Assembly: GCA_963693365.1 (NCBI GenBank)
Contig: CAVNZM010000009.1
Coordinates: 5,642,001-5,706,000, forward strand
Origin: Amoebidium appalachense
Lineage: Eukaryota > Ichthyosporea
Direction: 5' to 3'
Length of the DNA stretch: 64,000 nucleotides
Part shown: positions 13,348-25,813 of the stretch, piece by piece
Numbering within the stretch: position 1 is the stretch's first letter
Layout: every line of letters begins with the position of its first letter
The notes under the pieces: model-generated
Databases searched by the model: none
What the model was told of the DNA's origin: nothing
What the model saw: the letters and a program-made list of their open reading frames with translations, nothing else
Position numbers and translations under genes: made by a program

Positions 13348-14567
13348 AAATCTAAATCAATACTTGAAAGTCTAGCATTTAGTACATCAAGCCCCCCCCC
13401 CCCCCCCCCCCCCCCTCCCCTCCTCCCCAACCCGCTAAATAAGTAAATATAGAGGAAATCAGTAAGTAATTGATTCAAATAATAATAAAAACATACTAAT
13501 TTTTTTCAAGGGGACCAAACCAAAAAAGAAACACACACACACACACACACACAAAACAACTCATACAAACAAGGACGTACTAGTCTTTCTGCTCCCTCAC
13601 ACCTTACTCTCACACCTTACGAATTTGGCACCACACACCTACACGAGTAAGAGGCAACCCCTCCCCCTTCGCCTCATACAAATCCGTATTCAGGGTTTCA
13701 TCAAGTTCCAAACCATTACCGTAACTCACACGGAAAAGAAACCCCCTTTTCTGGGCACCACCCACTATCACCCCACGCAGCCAGCCCACCAAACTAAACC
13801 TGCGCAAGATCTCACACCCATGCACCCAAAATCGAACATCGTCTTCTGCCCAGGCTTACTGGCAGCCTTTTTCAGCGATTCCGCGCGTGTGGGGGCTCTG
13901 CGGCTCTCTAAACTCTCCATGTGCGAGCGCAATTGTGCTTTTGCCGTTTCGGCTTGTGCAATTGCACGTGTGGTTGCGTTGTTGATTGTGTTGTTTGCGT
14001 TTACAAAACCCTCAGAAATGATTGCTTGGGCTTCTTGGGTAGTTTCCTGAAACTTGTCTGTGGCCTCATTTACTGTGTGCAGTGCACTATTCAACGCCCC
14101 AAGTGCAGCTGCCTGCACCTGGACTACTGGCTTGGTCATGATCGGTGGGTTTAATATGCATTCAACCTGCCTATATGACTAGGATGTAAAAACTAGCTAT
14201 ACAAGACTGCTTCGAACTAGTTGGGGCCTTCGTATGTTTCTGCTCGTTTATCGACATAGTCGGCCACATGAGTCCTTTGCATACCATGCGATGTGCGGCC
14301 GCCGCCTATCATTGGCCCTGGCGAGCTTTGGGCGGTCGTTGAAATCACGGCGAACCACTGTTTTGTCTGGGAAAGAGATCGAAATACTAAAGATAGGGGG
14401 TCTAAACTGACCAGATAAACCCGATTACTCGTCCTACTATGTATAGGACCCCTTGGTGCGCTAACATAATCCCGAAAAATGGACCGAGGTCAGTATGTTA
14501 AGATTTTTTGAAAATCGGCGTCGACGTTATGTTGTGCGTGGAGTATGTTATGCGTGGACGCATACTG
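12213..14567. mobile_element. Non-autonomous pogo/Tigger-like DNA transposon with duplicated left end
   Basis: A 25-bp terminal repeat, CAGTATGCGTCCACGCATAA plus CATAC, occurs at 12213-12237 and again at 12861-12885, and in exact reverse complement at 14543-14567. Each copy is flanked by TA outside the CAGT end, the expected Tc1/mariner-pogo target duplication. About 240 bases after each left end are nearly identical between the two copies, so the left end has been duplicated or a second element nested. A subterminal segment (CGAGGTC followed by TATGTTA) recurs near both ends. No DDE transposase is visible, so any movement would need a helper. Interior sequence includes C and A homopolymers, a (GT)n tract and a 123-codon frame. 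Element 12861-14567 is the simplest intact unit. Confidence 0.75.
13768..14139 (-). CDS. Hypothetical 123-residue alanine-rich coiled protein between transposon ends
   Basis: A single uninterrupted frame starts at ATG 14139 and ends at 13768. Its first 95 residues have biased, protein-like composition (Ala, Thr, Glu, Asn) and heptad-like helical character, for example NEATDKFQETTQEAQAI. A basic stretch leads to KPGQKTMFDFG at about residues 94-104, which resembles a PCNA-interacting box (Q-x-x-hydrophobic-x-x-aromatic). The final 18 residues look unlike the rest and may be read-through into an intron or UTR. I do not recognise the family. It lies inside the inverted repeats of the transposon, so it may be a captured or passenger gene, or a host gene flanked by separate insertions. 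Confidence 0.45.
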   Translation of the reverse strand: MTKPVVQVQAAALGALNSALHTVNEATDKFQETTQEAQAIISEGFVNANNTINNATTRAIAQAETAKAQLRSHMESLESRRAPTRAESLKKAASKPGQKTMFDFGCMGVRSCAGLVWWAGCVG

Positions 14568-15133
14568 TACATGACGGCGTAATACTGATATATATCATGA
14601 TTCATATTTATGTGGCCCAGATGTAGAACTTATTATTATTATTATTATTGTTGTTGTTAACGTTTTTGTTTGCTTTTTTTTGGGTGAGTACGTGTATACA
14701 GTCTAGCTTTTTTTTTTGTGCGATATCTGCAAACTTTATTTGTTGCCATCGTGCATCATTGTACATGTACATGCATATGTACATGTGTCTCTAACTAAAT
14801 CTACTGATCATTCATGACTGAGGCTTTCACCGTGGATTGAAATGGTGCACGTGGCTTTAATACAAAGGTGCCTATAAACCCGTTAAACTCACACCCGTGT
14901 ATACACGCTGAATTTGCGAGGAAAATTCGTAAGCTGGTAGCATCAGACGTAGCACAGCATTACTCAATATTAATTTGGCTAGCCCTTCCGTCATAACCTT
15001 TCACCATACGCTGCAGAAAACCATCATCAGCCTTTTTCTCGGCACGGGTGCAATCATTTCCGCTGCCCTTCTTTGCTGTCTGCTCCTGCGCACAACCGTG
15101 TCCCAGCGTTTAAAACCGGCCACTGCCGCCTTC

Positions 15134-15167
<34 letters not shown>

Positions 15168-15329
15168 TGGCACCCCTCTCTCCTTCCTTTCTCCCTGCCG
15201 GCTGGGGCTCTAAGTTCTGAGTTGAAATGATATCGGAGGGTAGTGGGATAACTTAGTGTTTGTGGGTTAGTTGTCCTGCTGCCATGCCCATGACAGTGTA
15301 TTTTCGTACGCTACTCCCGGGGGTGGAGG

Positions 15330-15374
<45 letters not shown>

Positions 15375-16068
15375 GGAGCAACTAAAGTAAAGAGAGCCGG
15401 GGTTGGAAACATAAGCCTTGAAAAGTCGACCCACTTGCCTGCTACATGCATACATGCATGGCCTGTTAAAAACGGGTGCAATGGGCATCTTCATACATGG
15501 TTGACTGCTGGTTGGCCAAACTACTAAGGAATGTATGGATTTGCTTGTACAAATGCCTTCAGTCGGGGTTTTTTTTTTTTTTTTTTTTTTGTAGTGGTGG
15601 TGGTGGGGGGGGGGGGGGGGGGGGGGGAGGTTATGACCCAAGTAAGTGAGTCAAAGCTTTTGCATGTCGTATCATTTGGCCGCTCCCCCCCTGCCTGCAC
15701 CCCTCTCTCCCCTCTGCGGAAGCTGCCCGGAACTCCACCAGAGCTCCTCCTCCCCATTGGGGCTGGCGGGCTTGGGCCAGGCAAAGCGGGCAACAGACTA
15801 CCCCATCCCTCCAGTTATGTTTGCCGTCAAGCCCTAAATTCAAGCCCTTTGAATTTGAGTCTCTCTCTCTCTCTCCCCATCCCCCCCCCCCTCCCCCCCC
15901 CACACACACACACCCTTCGGAGCTCCCTGCCTCCCCTTCTCTCTCTTTCTCTCTTTCTCCCCCCTTCCCCACCCTCCTTGCCCCCCGTGCCCCTTGCGTT
16001 CTTCTACATACTTTGGTCTGCACAAGTCCCAAGCGCCCCCTTCCCCCCCCCCCCCTCCCCCCCCCCTC

Positions 16069-16101
<33 letters not shown>

Positions 16102-17212
16102 ACCCACCCACCCACCCACCCACCCACCCAACCACCACCCACCACCCACCACCACCACCACCACCTGTACACTACATCCTCAGTGTACAGGTCATGATGA
16201 AGTGGATGATTTGCCAAAACTGTTATGCCGTGCATTAAGGAACTATGAATCAAAACATGGTGTGCCCATTAAATGGGGTTTCTTTTATATATCCGAATCG
16301 GGTCAAACCCGAATGAGATATCTGTAATATGATTGGCTTTGGGCGCATCAAACACGATTCGACCCGACCCGAAGACCAAAAAGCGGTGACTACAAATCGG
16401 CCGGAAAGCAACCCCCTTTAAAGTTCTCGGAATATGATCATGAGGATTGCCAGTGCACGTGTGCCTAAAGCATGATGGTGGCCATTCAGTAACCATATGT
16501 ATATACTTGCAGTATAAATGGCGCAAGTAGCCAACTTCACAGAGCTTTTATAATTCTTAACTGTTTCCCCCCTCCCCTGCAATCCCCCCCCCCCCCCCCC
16601 ATCTCTACTCCCCCCTCCCTCCCTCCCCCCCCTCCCCCCCCCCCTCCCCCCCCCCCCCAAAAAAAAAGAAACGTCAAAGAAAAAGAAAATTTAGGGTGGT
16701 GGTGGCTATAGGCCTCGGGGAAGACGGGGAGGGAGAGGGGAATGAACTGCCTCATTCCTATCAACTCCCCCACACCCACTGACACCGACTTTCCTGAACA
16801 GCTCTCACCACTTTTCAAGTCAATATCTATTTCATGATGAAGGATATCGATTAAGATGATTCAGGGGGGAGGTCACAAAGTAGAAAATGTTGGGTTTGGG
16901 GGGTGGAGAGGGGGGGGCGGGGGTAACAGGGGGAGGGGAAGGGAAGGGGAGAGAGGGACTGGGAAGGGGGGGGGGGGGGGGGGGGGGGGATAAGGAACCT
17001 CGGCCAAATAACTTTGCATATGGAGGCTAGGACCACCACGATGATCCACCCCTCAAGCTGGGATCATGATTTCACATCAGATGTCCGATAGCGCAGAATT
17101 TTACCGTGGTTACATACTTCAATCCCAATTCGAAACCCCTTATTACATATGGTTTGCCTCAAATGTTAGGCACCGACTGCCGTACCACCACCAACCAACC
17201 AACCAACCAACC

Positions 17213-17255
<43 letters not shown>

Positions 17256-17462
17256 AAAACCCCAAGTCATTCGCTTGCAATGAATCCCGCAGTGGTGTTC
17301 CTCCCTCAGCCTGTTTTTATCACCAGAAGGGCATGCACACGTGAGCACCTTTGTGCCACTCCAGAACCATTGGCACACCACCATTGCACCACGATCAGCA
17401 AGAATACACATAAACACAACACAAGCACACACAAACGCACACACAAACACACAAGCACACAT

Positions 17463-17557
<95 letters not shown>

Positions 17558-18613
17558 CACACCTTCCTACAGAGTCCATATGCATATTTAATCCCTTGCT
17601 TGCCCTAGCCCCTTGCTTTAATCCCTTGCTTATTTGCATTTAGACAAAAGGGAGAATCCACCTTTGGGTTTTCACATACCGCAGGTCACGTCGTTCCTCA
17701 GCTTCGAAGCTAAGCCGGCATTCTTTAATAAGCCAGCCATGGTGCCCATGATGTTGTGCTTTGCTTATCTGGTACTGTACCACTGCCCGTTGCGGCGCAA
17801 TGCCAGCCCATGCCTCGAAAGCTTAAGGGGCCCCTTAAGACTTGATAGCAGTACGTAACAGTCAGAGACTACCGTAGTGTAGCAAACTTTGCATGTGCAG
17901 ATCTAGAAACGAATCTAATATATGTAACACAACAATGTTTGAAATGAAGAACCCGTGTTTTGCTAAAAGTATAGTAGTTTCACTTTTCAGAATGGTAACG
18001 GGGGAGCATACACCGCTGTTGCCTCCACGCACATATACCAGTGACTCATGCAATGCTCCTTTACTGGCCACCACACCTGACATGGACATTGCAACACTCT
18101 TTGCTATCCACTAGGGGCTTTCACGTCAATGGCATTACATGTGACGTTCAATCACCACTGACGTCGACGTACGTGCGTGGTGTTGGTGTACATGTACATG
18201 TCCGTGCTAATATCAGTTGTGTCCGGATGATGCGAGCTATCGAGTGACCCATAATGGATGCTCATATTCCATTTGCTTGGCACACACGTGTACACTTGCC
18301 TGGAGTGTCGTGGCTGTATTGGTCGGAACCGGGGAGGGAGTCCCCGATGGATGGCATGGTTAACGTTTGGGCAGTAATCTCATGCACCCACATGGGCATG
18401 CATATATTTGCCATCACACACGTACATGTGCACGCGGCACACACTCTGGCTTACAGCTACATACACATGTACATATGCACCGTGTACACATGGGTGCGCG
18501 GCACACACAAACACTGCTTGTCCATGGAGTCGTGTATACACGGATACATATGCACACATATCCGAGTGGCATGCAGTCACATACACGTTCGTACCGCATG
18601 CACAAACAAACAT

Positions 18614-18663
<50 letters not shown>

Positions 18664-18987
18664 GCACGCCCAGGCGCGTGCGCGCTGTGCACACACACAT
18701 TGGCATATACAGTTGTAACATTTGTTATAGTACATGTACACACTGGGTGGCACGCCCAGACACTTTGGCTCACATGTATGTGCCTGCACTCCATGTGGTA
18801 GGTGCCGTGTCTTTTATTTACTGTTGGTATGCACTTTAACCCCCCCCCTCTCCATAGTGTTCATATTGCCCACCATGTCATATTCAATGTGACTTAAGAA
18901 TTACAAGCCAGCAGCCCTTATGCTGCATACACTATTTTGTAAACAACGATTAAGCCGAGCAGTCCGGTCTATTTGACAATAGATGAT
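14568..18987. other. Long stretch without a convincing gene
   Basis: Contents include G runs near 15331-15373, a T/G composite at 15570-15627, C runs and (CCCA)n at about 16030-16160, C-rich tracts at 16566-16658, G runs at 16967-16989, a poly-C/poly-A junction at 17217-17259, a (CA)n array at about 17466-17556 and a shorter one at 18616-18658. Between them is AT-richer unique sequence. Two short open segments look mildly protein-like. One at 14978-15130 (+) could encode one hydrophobic helix but has no ATG. Another at about 16190-16327 (+) encodes about 45 charged and aromatic residues ending in TAA. Neither can be tied to a family or exon chain. No tRNA or rRNA was recognised. Confidence 0.4.
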
Positions 18988-19615
18988 CTAGTATGTCGCA
19001 GGCTGGATGGGGTCACTCTTGACCAGCAGATCATTCAGCTGTGGGGTGCTAGCAATGTGCAGTCCTCTCTCGTTGGCCAGGTGTAGCAGGCACACAAACA
19101 TCAGCGGCACACTCAGGTTGCTGCCCATGGCCCCTAGACGGGACGGCAGGTCCACCACCGCATGCTGTGCACAGTAGTCAGTGCCATGCACGTGCAGCCA
19201 GGTGTGCACGTGGAGCAGTGTGCATGCAGTTTAGACGCATGCGTATGCATGTCATGTGTGTGGACGCATGCATACATGTGTGAGCGTGCCTGTAATGTGT
19301 GTGCCTGCATGCATGGGGTGTGTATGCATGTACTGTATGTATGAGTGCACGCCTAACTGGGCACATTTACGGTGCATGTGGTGTGCACAGTTAATCAGTG
19401 GCTGCATGGTGCTGTGCCTTGACCCACCTGGAAGGACACGGTAGCCTCCTCCTTGCTGGCTCCCTGCACCTTCCCACCCCATCAGCACCCACCCACCCAC
19501 CTATGCCACCACTATCATCTAAGGCCCATACCTGGGGGGTATCCAGGCCCAGACGGTCCCACAGCCCCTGCTTAAGCACCTGCACGTCCACCTGCACACA
19601 CCGTCAGCCAACTGC

Positions 19616-19649
<34 letters not shown>

Positions 19650-19762
19650 CGCCTGTGCTTGTGCGCCCACCTTCTTTGCCAGCCGGGCAAAGTTGATCTT
19701 GGTCTGGCCTACCAGCCGGGGGGCTGCAACAAGGTCTGCTGCCATGTCCTCCTCCTCCCCCT

Positions 19763-19833
<71 letters not shown>

Positions 19834-21151
19834 TACGTACGTGTGTGTATGTTCATGTGTATGTGTGTGTGTGTGTGTGTATGCAAGTGTGTGTGTGTGT
19901 GCGTGTGTATGTGTGTGGTGAGGCCCACAGCGCACGTCTCAGAAACCAGCACCTTTGCAAAAACACACCGTGCACTTGGCCTCTGCCTGCAGTGCTGCTT
20001 TACACTAGCTGTGTACCACAATCAAGAGGCATATTTGATTTGCTATGTGGCCTTCAGTTTACTAGATGGGCACGTACCTGGACCTGGCTTGGTGCAAATG
20101 CAGGCTCATATGCCGCATCATCATCATCCTCATCATGCTCCAACTGGCCATCTGGGTCGGGGGCCACGTAGTCGGCATCCCTTGCATTGTCGTAGTCGTA
20201 GTGCCCGGTGTCTCCACCAAGCACACGGTCTGCGCCCTTATTGTCAGCACACACACACACCTAACACGTGCACCCTGAGCATAGCCAACCCGCAAGTCCC
20301 AGCACATTCCACACACCTTGCACATACGCTACTGCCTTTGTACTTGCCTCCTCCCCTCCCCTCCCCGCCCCCATCTCTGTATGGCCATTGACCCCTTCCA
20401 ACGTCTCTATTTAACCCCACTCCCACCATCATCCCTGAATGTGCAACCCCCAACCCCAAGCCCTCCCTCCCCCCCACGTACCTTCATCCACGGCCACCTG
20501 CTGCCGTCCAATCTGCAACCCCACATCCCCGTCAGTACCCCCTCCTTCTGCCCCCCCCCCCTCATAGTGTGCACGTACAGTCAAGTCAGGCCTAGTCAGC
20601 AGGCATGCCAGCTGGCCTACGTGGTAGTGCCTATCTTCAGGCAGGGTGGTCTTTGCCTCCCCCTGCTGCTCCATGGTGGCCTTGGCCAGTGTCAGCCCAC
20701 TCTTGCCCACTGCTAGCTCCTGTGCCCTACACAAAACCAAACACCATCAGCATCATACACCCAGCCACACAATGCATCCCCCCCCCCCCCCCACACTCAC
20801 CAGTCCACATCGACCTGCTCTGTGAAGTCCAGACGGTACTTTGCCTTTTTGCTGCGTGGGCCCTCCTTGCTGCCTGCACCACCTGCCATCCAACACAGTC
20901 ACAAACTGCATCCCTCATTCTGCCCCCCCCCCCCCCCCCCCCCTCCCCGCCCCCAAGGCAGGTACCTCCCCCCCCTCCCCCCCCCCCCCCCCATCCCCAC
21001 CCACCTGTGCGCACTGCCGGTCTTGGGCGCCAGTGCATAGGGCCAGCCCACTCAGCGGCCCTGAGTGCCGGCAGGTACGAGTACTGCCCGGCCTTGCTGC
21101 TGGCCACCACAGCAACCATGTCCCGTGTCTGTGCAAGCACACAGTGAGACA

Positions 21152-21193
<42 letters not shown>

Positions 21194-22215
21194 CTTCCCC
21201 TGCTTCCCACCTGTGTGGCGTGTGTGGCGGTGTTTGGCTCAAAGATGCCCTCGTCATCCTCAGCCCCCTGGTCGAAGCTATTCTCCTGCACACACCAGTC
21301 TGTGGCCCTGCATGCAACCAATCAGTGCCCGTCCACACATACTCTCCCCCCCTCCCCCCAAAGCACGTGCTTTGCGCTAGCTGCTGCGTCCCACAGGCTC
21401 TCATCATATGTGGATGTGCTCTCGGGTGCCTGCCACGATGCAAGGGACACCTGCACATATTTGGCCCTGTCAGCATGAGTGGATCCCCCCCTCCCCCCAA
21501 AACCCACCCACGCACCTCCGTGGCCTTGCCGAAGCTGTGAGTCTCAATGGCCCGGCACAGTGATGGGTTTGTCAGGCAGACGGCGGTGGGTAGCTCCGCT
21601 GTGTTCACTGATTAGCAGCACACACAAACTCCCTCGTGCCCCTCCAAAAAGGGCACAGTAACACCTACTAACCATGCATACGTGCACATCTGACTCCCAC
21701 CCACATACATGCGCTCAAATCCCATCCACACCCACCCACCCACACCACACCTCTGTAGGCGCTGATGTCTAGTGGTGCCCTCTGCAGTGCCTGTATCCCT
21801 TCCCCCTCCTCAGGGGGGTTGATCACGGCCATGCCGTCAAAGGCCAGCTGGCAGCCAGTGACCACAGGCAGGCGGTACAGCAGCAGACTGCCTGCCCCTG
21901 GGTCCCCGTTCTTGCCTGCACCAAAGGAAGGTCAGGGTGGCAGTACAGAGACTGACAGACACATGCAGGACACAGCAAGGCAGTTACAGTGTCTGGGTGC
22001 ACCCCAGCAATCTTCCCTACTCTGACACAAGCCCTGTCTCCTCTCATGCAGAAGAACCACAACCTCACTTCTTGCAACTCAGGTCTGCCTTATGAAAAGG
22101 TATCAAGGAGACTTCGGGAATGCAACTCTCAGAGTTGCGTGTGCATAAATGGTGCAGTGGGGCCAGTTCTGGCTGTGGTGCTTGTTATGGTGCCTCGTGT
22201 GCGTGCACCTGTGCG

Positions 22216-22253
<38 letters not shown>

Positions 22254-23592
22254 TGTGTACATATGCACACACACTCGATTTCTTCCTTTCCGTGGGGGGG
22301 GGGCCACAAACCCGAGGTCTGGCGCAGCAGCTGGTTTGCCTCCGGGGCAGTCTCAAAGTTGTTAATGTCGATGTTGGATAGTTTCTTCTCGATGGTCTTG
22401 CCGGCATATACCTGTACGTGGGTGGGTGGATAGTTAAACAAATGAAGCAGGCGGCTGCCACCACAGAGCTGGAGATACAAGAAGCGCAAAGAAGGTGGCA
22501 GGACGAAACATGTCCAGAAAAACAACGGGAGACTGAGAGAGAGAGAGAGATAAGGGGGGGGGGGGGGGGGGGGGGGGGAGTGGGGGAGAGAAAAAGAGAG
22601 AGAGACCCCCCCCCCCCCCCTGTCTTGGTCAAACATCGAAAGCCACTGCTTGGCAAATGATTTCACTTTGCTAGCTCCAGCGCGAAATGTAGCACTACCA
22701 TGCATTAGAGGGCACACAAAACTTTGCACGAACACACATACCTTCCTGGCGCGCTTCCTCCCCTCTGTCGGCCCCTTCTTCTCCTCACCGTCCTCGTCGT
22801 CTTGCGTTCCTTCTGCATAAACCCCCCGGTCAGACCACGCAGCCATAAACCAAACCACACACTCTGTGCTTAACTCACCAGCCCCGCCTGCGTCTGCACG
22901 GTTGAGCCCCGTAAGTATGCGGTAGGCGTGGGTGTGCACATCATCCACTCTTGCCGAATAGATCTTGGTGCCTGCATCCATCACAAAGCTGGCCCGCTGG
23001 AAGTTGGTCTCGCCATCCACCGCCCCCTCTATCAACTGGTCCATGTAGTCGATAAGCTGTAGTGTCCAGGCATTCTGGCTGTTGATTTTCTGAGGACAAA
23101 CGTATTTGTTAGCACGAGGAATAACTACATGGATTGTGGTATTTAATCGAGCTAACCCACAGAATTAAAAAATACGTGAGCTATGCCGGATCAAGGATTC
23201 TGGAGTGTGTTTGGAGTGAACACACTTAATTCTCGCAAACAATGTAGTTTTGCTACATGAAATCCATTGAGGAATTTAGTTCACACACTCACGTTATTGT
23301 TGCACAGGCCGATAGTCTTGGTGTAAAGATCCTTAAGCTGTGCCGCGCTTTCCCCCGTTTGCTCGCGACTGGGAGAGAGAGACAGATTTGCTGGCTTGTG
23401 TGCAAAGTTTGCGCTCATAAACTGCTTCCTGGGGGTGGTGGCTGCAATAGCGTTAAGCGCCGAGCGACGCTGATCCACAGCCTGCCTTCTCTGCACTGTG
23501 TCGTCATCTGAATCCTCTGCGTGGCGTGGGCCTCTGCTCTTGGCGGGCGTCATAACCCGCCGCTTGGCTGAGGAAGGCACTGCACTCACCAT
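18988..23592 (-). CDS. NCAPH: Condensin complex subunit 2 (CAP-H / Barren kleisin)
   Basis: This kleisin bridges the SMC2-SMC4 heads of condensin I for mitotic chromosome compaction. Sixteen exons are predicted: 23592-23293, 23089-22879, 22812-22742, 22411-22312, 21915-21751, 21598-21516, 21450-21395, 21307-21211, 21128-21005, 20873-20801, 20726-20579, 20512-20482, 20229-20078, 19760-19671, 19591-19532 and 19164-18988, about 645 residues with a TAG stop. Family matches are KINSQNAWTLQLIDYMD, KIYSARVDDVHTHAYRIL, YLPALRAAEWAGPMHWRPRP, TTLPEDRHYHVGQL, TKINFARLAKKVDVQVLKQG (C-terminal winged helix) and MFVCLLHLANERGL. Acidic linkers are present (DEDDDDAA). All joins keep frame; only the 21395 donor (CT before GTGGGA) is weak and chosen to preserve frame. 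Human CAP-H is about 740 residues, so this one is slightly short. Confidence 0.92.
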
Positions 23593-24121
23593 CTTCACAA
23601 CTCCTTTCTCTACGTGACACCCCTAACAAAGAGCGAAAACCGACGAAAACAAAACCCTCAGACAACAGCGTTGCCTCTGCACAAAATGAACGAAAAACTC
23701 TAACTATCTTGTGTAATGTAATAGACTCTTGAACGAGTTTGCCAGGCTGTTACTTCCTCCTATTCACTAGTTCTACCGTATGCACTTGTGTCTCTCTCTA
23801 TGTTGTAGCCGGCAACGGTTCGTGTGGCTGCAGGTGCCAGTTTGAATGCTGATTTGCACTCCCGCGCACCCACCAGCCAACCAATGAAATTAACCCAGGT
23901 AGAAACAGCCAATCACGTCATCTTGATGACGTAACCACCAGGTCATATGAGCCGGCCCCTACACGCACATGCACACTCATGTACACCTCAGTATTACCGT
24001 TCACTTGTAGTGCACTTAACATTAGGTGGTTTCGCTAGTCATCAAGGCTGTTTGTCGAAGTGCAGGGGCGAGGCAGTGATATAGCTTTACCGACAGGGCT
24101 CTCCTAGCGTACACAGGCACC
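23593..24121. promoter_or_regulatory. Divergent promoter between condensin H and MAK11-like gene
   Basis: 529 bases separate the start codons. CCAAT boxes lie at 23881-23885 and 23909-23913. Just after the second is a perfect palindrome at 23915-23932, ACGTCATC-TT-GATGACGT, containing two TGACGT half-sites of the ATF/CREB bZIP type facing each other. No TATA box is apparent. Regulatory meaning is inferred from motif and position. Confidence 0.55.
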
Positions 24122-24764
24122 ATGACGGCCGTGCTTATGATAGTTGCGGGGTCCTATGACGCCAAGATCTTCGGCTTCGAGTGCAGGGCCGAGGTTACGG
24201 GCGACAGCATGGTGCGTGCCTGCAAGTGTGTACAAGTGTTAGCTGCTGCTGGGCCTGTGCATCATGCCTGCAAGCATCTCTGGTTGCTCCCTTAGTAATT
24301 CTAATGGTCGGTGCTCGCAGGGTCTGAACGCCACCCCCGTGTTTGCCTACACACCCCACACTGGCTGTGTCAAGACCGTGGCGCTGTCTCCCAGTGGCCA
24401 TCTGCTAGCTTCTGGCAGCACGGACGAACATATTAAGTAGGGACCTGCACCAATTTCTTTAATGGCTCACATATGGGCCATGTTTTTTGCATGCTGCTTC
24501 TGACTGTTTTCTTTTTCGTGTGCACTTACGTACCAGTCCCACCTCGCCCTTCTTCCTCTGAGAGGGCCACCCTGTTGAAACTTCCGTTGAAAGCGATGTG
24601 ACAAATTTGTGCAAAACAGCAGGTTAGAGCGTGAATGTCTGGGAAGTTAGCTGCAGTGTTTGGCCTGGTGGATTCGGCAAGGGCACATGGCAAAGGCAAG
24701 GCAGTGCCTTTTTAGACGAGGGTTCAGTCGAACTGTAGGTTTTGGCGTTGTAGTTGCCCCCCCC

Positions 24765-24798
<34 letters not shown>

Positions 24799-24902
24799 TC
24801 ACTCCCCTTTCTTTTTTTTTTTTTGTTTATGTTGTTGCTGCTGCTGTTTTTCTTCTCTCTTTCGCTTTATTTATTTTCACTCATTTATTATTATTTTTTT
24901 TT

Positions 24903-24933
<31 letters not shown>

Positions 24934-25211
24934 GGTAGGTGGATGAGGGGGGGGGGGGGGGGGCGAGCTACCCAATGTTCTGTGTACAAATACGTACTTA
25001 CACGTGTGTTCCCAACAGGCTGTATGACCTTAAAAAGAGGAAAGAGCTTGGTGATCTATTGCTACACCAGGGTTCGTCTCTACTCCCCCCCCCCCCCCCC
25101 CCCCCCCCTTACCACCATCAGCACCACCACTACTACAATATCACACACACATACAAACACACACACACGGCAATAAAAAGTAAACAGGTAGTGGGAGCGT
25201 GTGTGGTCTGT

Positions 25212-25242
<31 letters not shown>

Positions 25243-25731
25243 GGGGGGGAGGGTCTGAAGAGAGAGAGAGGGGAGGGAGGAGGGGCTGAAGAGAGAGAGA
25301 GGGAGGGGGGGGGGGGGGGGGATGGAAGGACCAAGTACGGATTCACACCCTCAGCCTCCCTTCCCTCCACTCCCCCTTACCCCTCTTTTTCCCCTTAAAG
25401 GTTGCCACGGCAACTCTAAGTGTGATGTTTTGTTCGAGAATGCGGAATTAGAAAGCACACAGTGTTGACAGCTTGTGACCTCTTTGAACGATTTTTCTAC
25501 TGATTCTGGATTGACCTTTGGTACACACATTTATGGTTAATGTGCACGGCACCACCTTCAAGTTTGCCTGTGTGGTGCTGACTTTATGGGGCACAGGCGC
25601 CATCACCGGGCTATCGTTCCACGGCAAGACACACCTGCTGAGTAGCAGTGAGGATGGCACGGTGTGTGTGTGGAGGGCTAAGGACTGGGAGTCACTCAAG
25701 GTCCTGAGGGGCCACAAGTACGTGCATACAT

Positions 25732-25813
<82 letters not shown>

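Noticed and set aside
17634-17858. 74-codon frame on the plus strand
   Set aside because: It has no recognisable domain, no exon chain and host-atypical codon use. Chance is the likeliest explanation.
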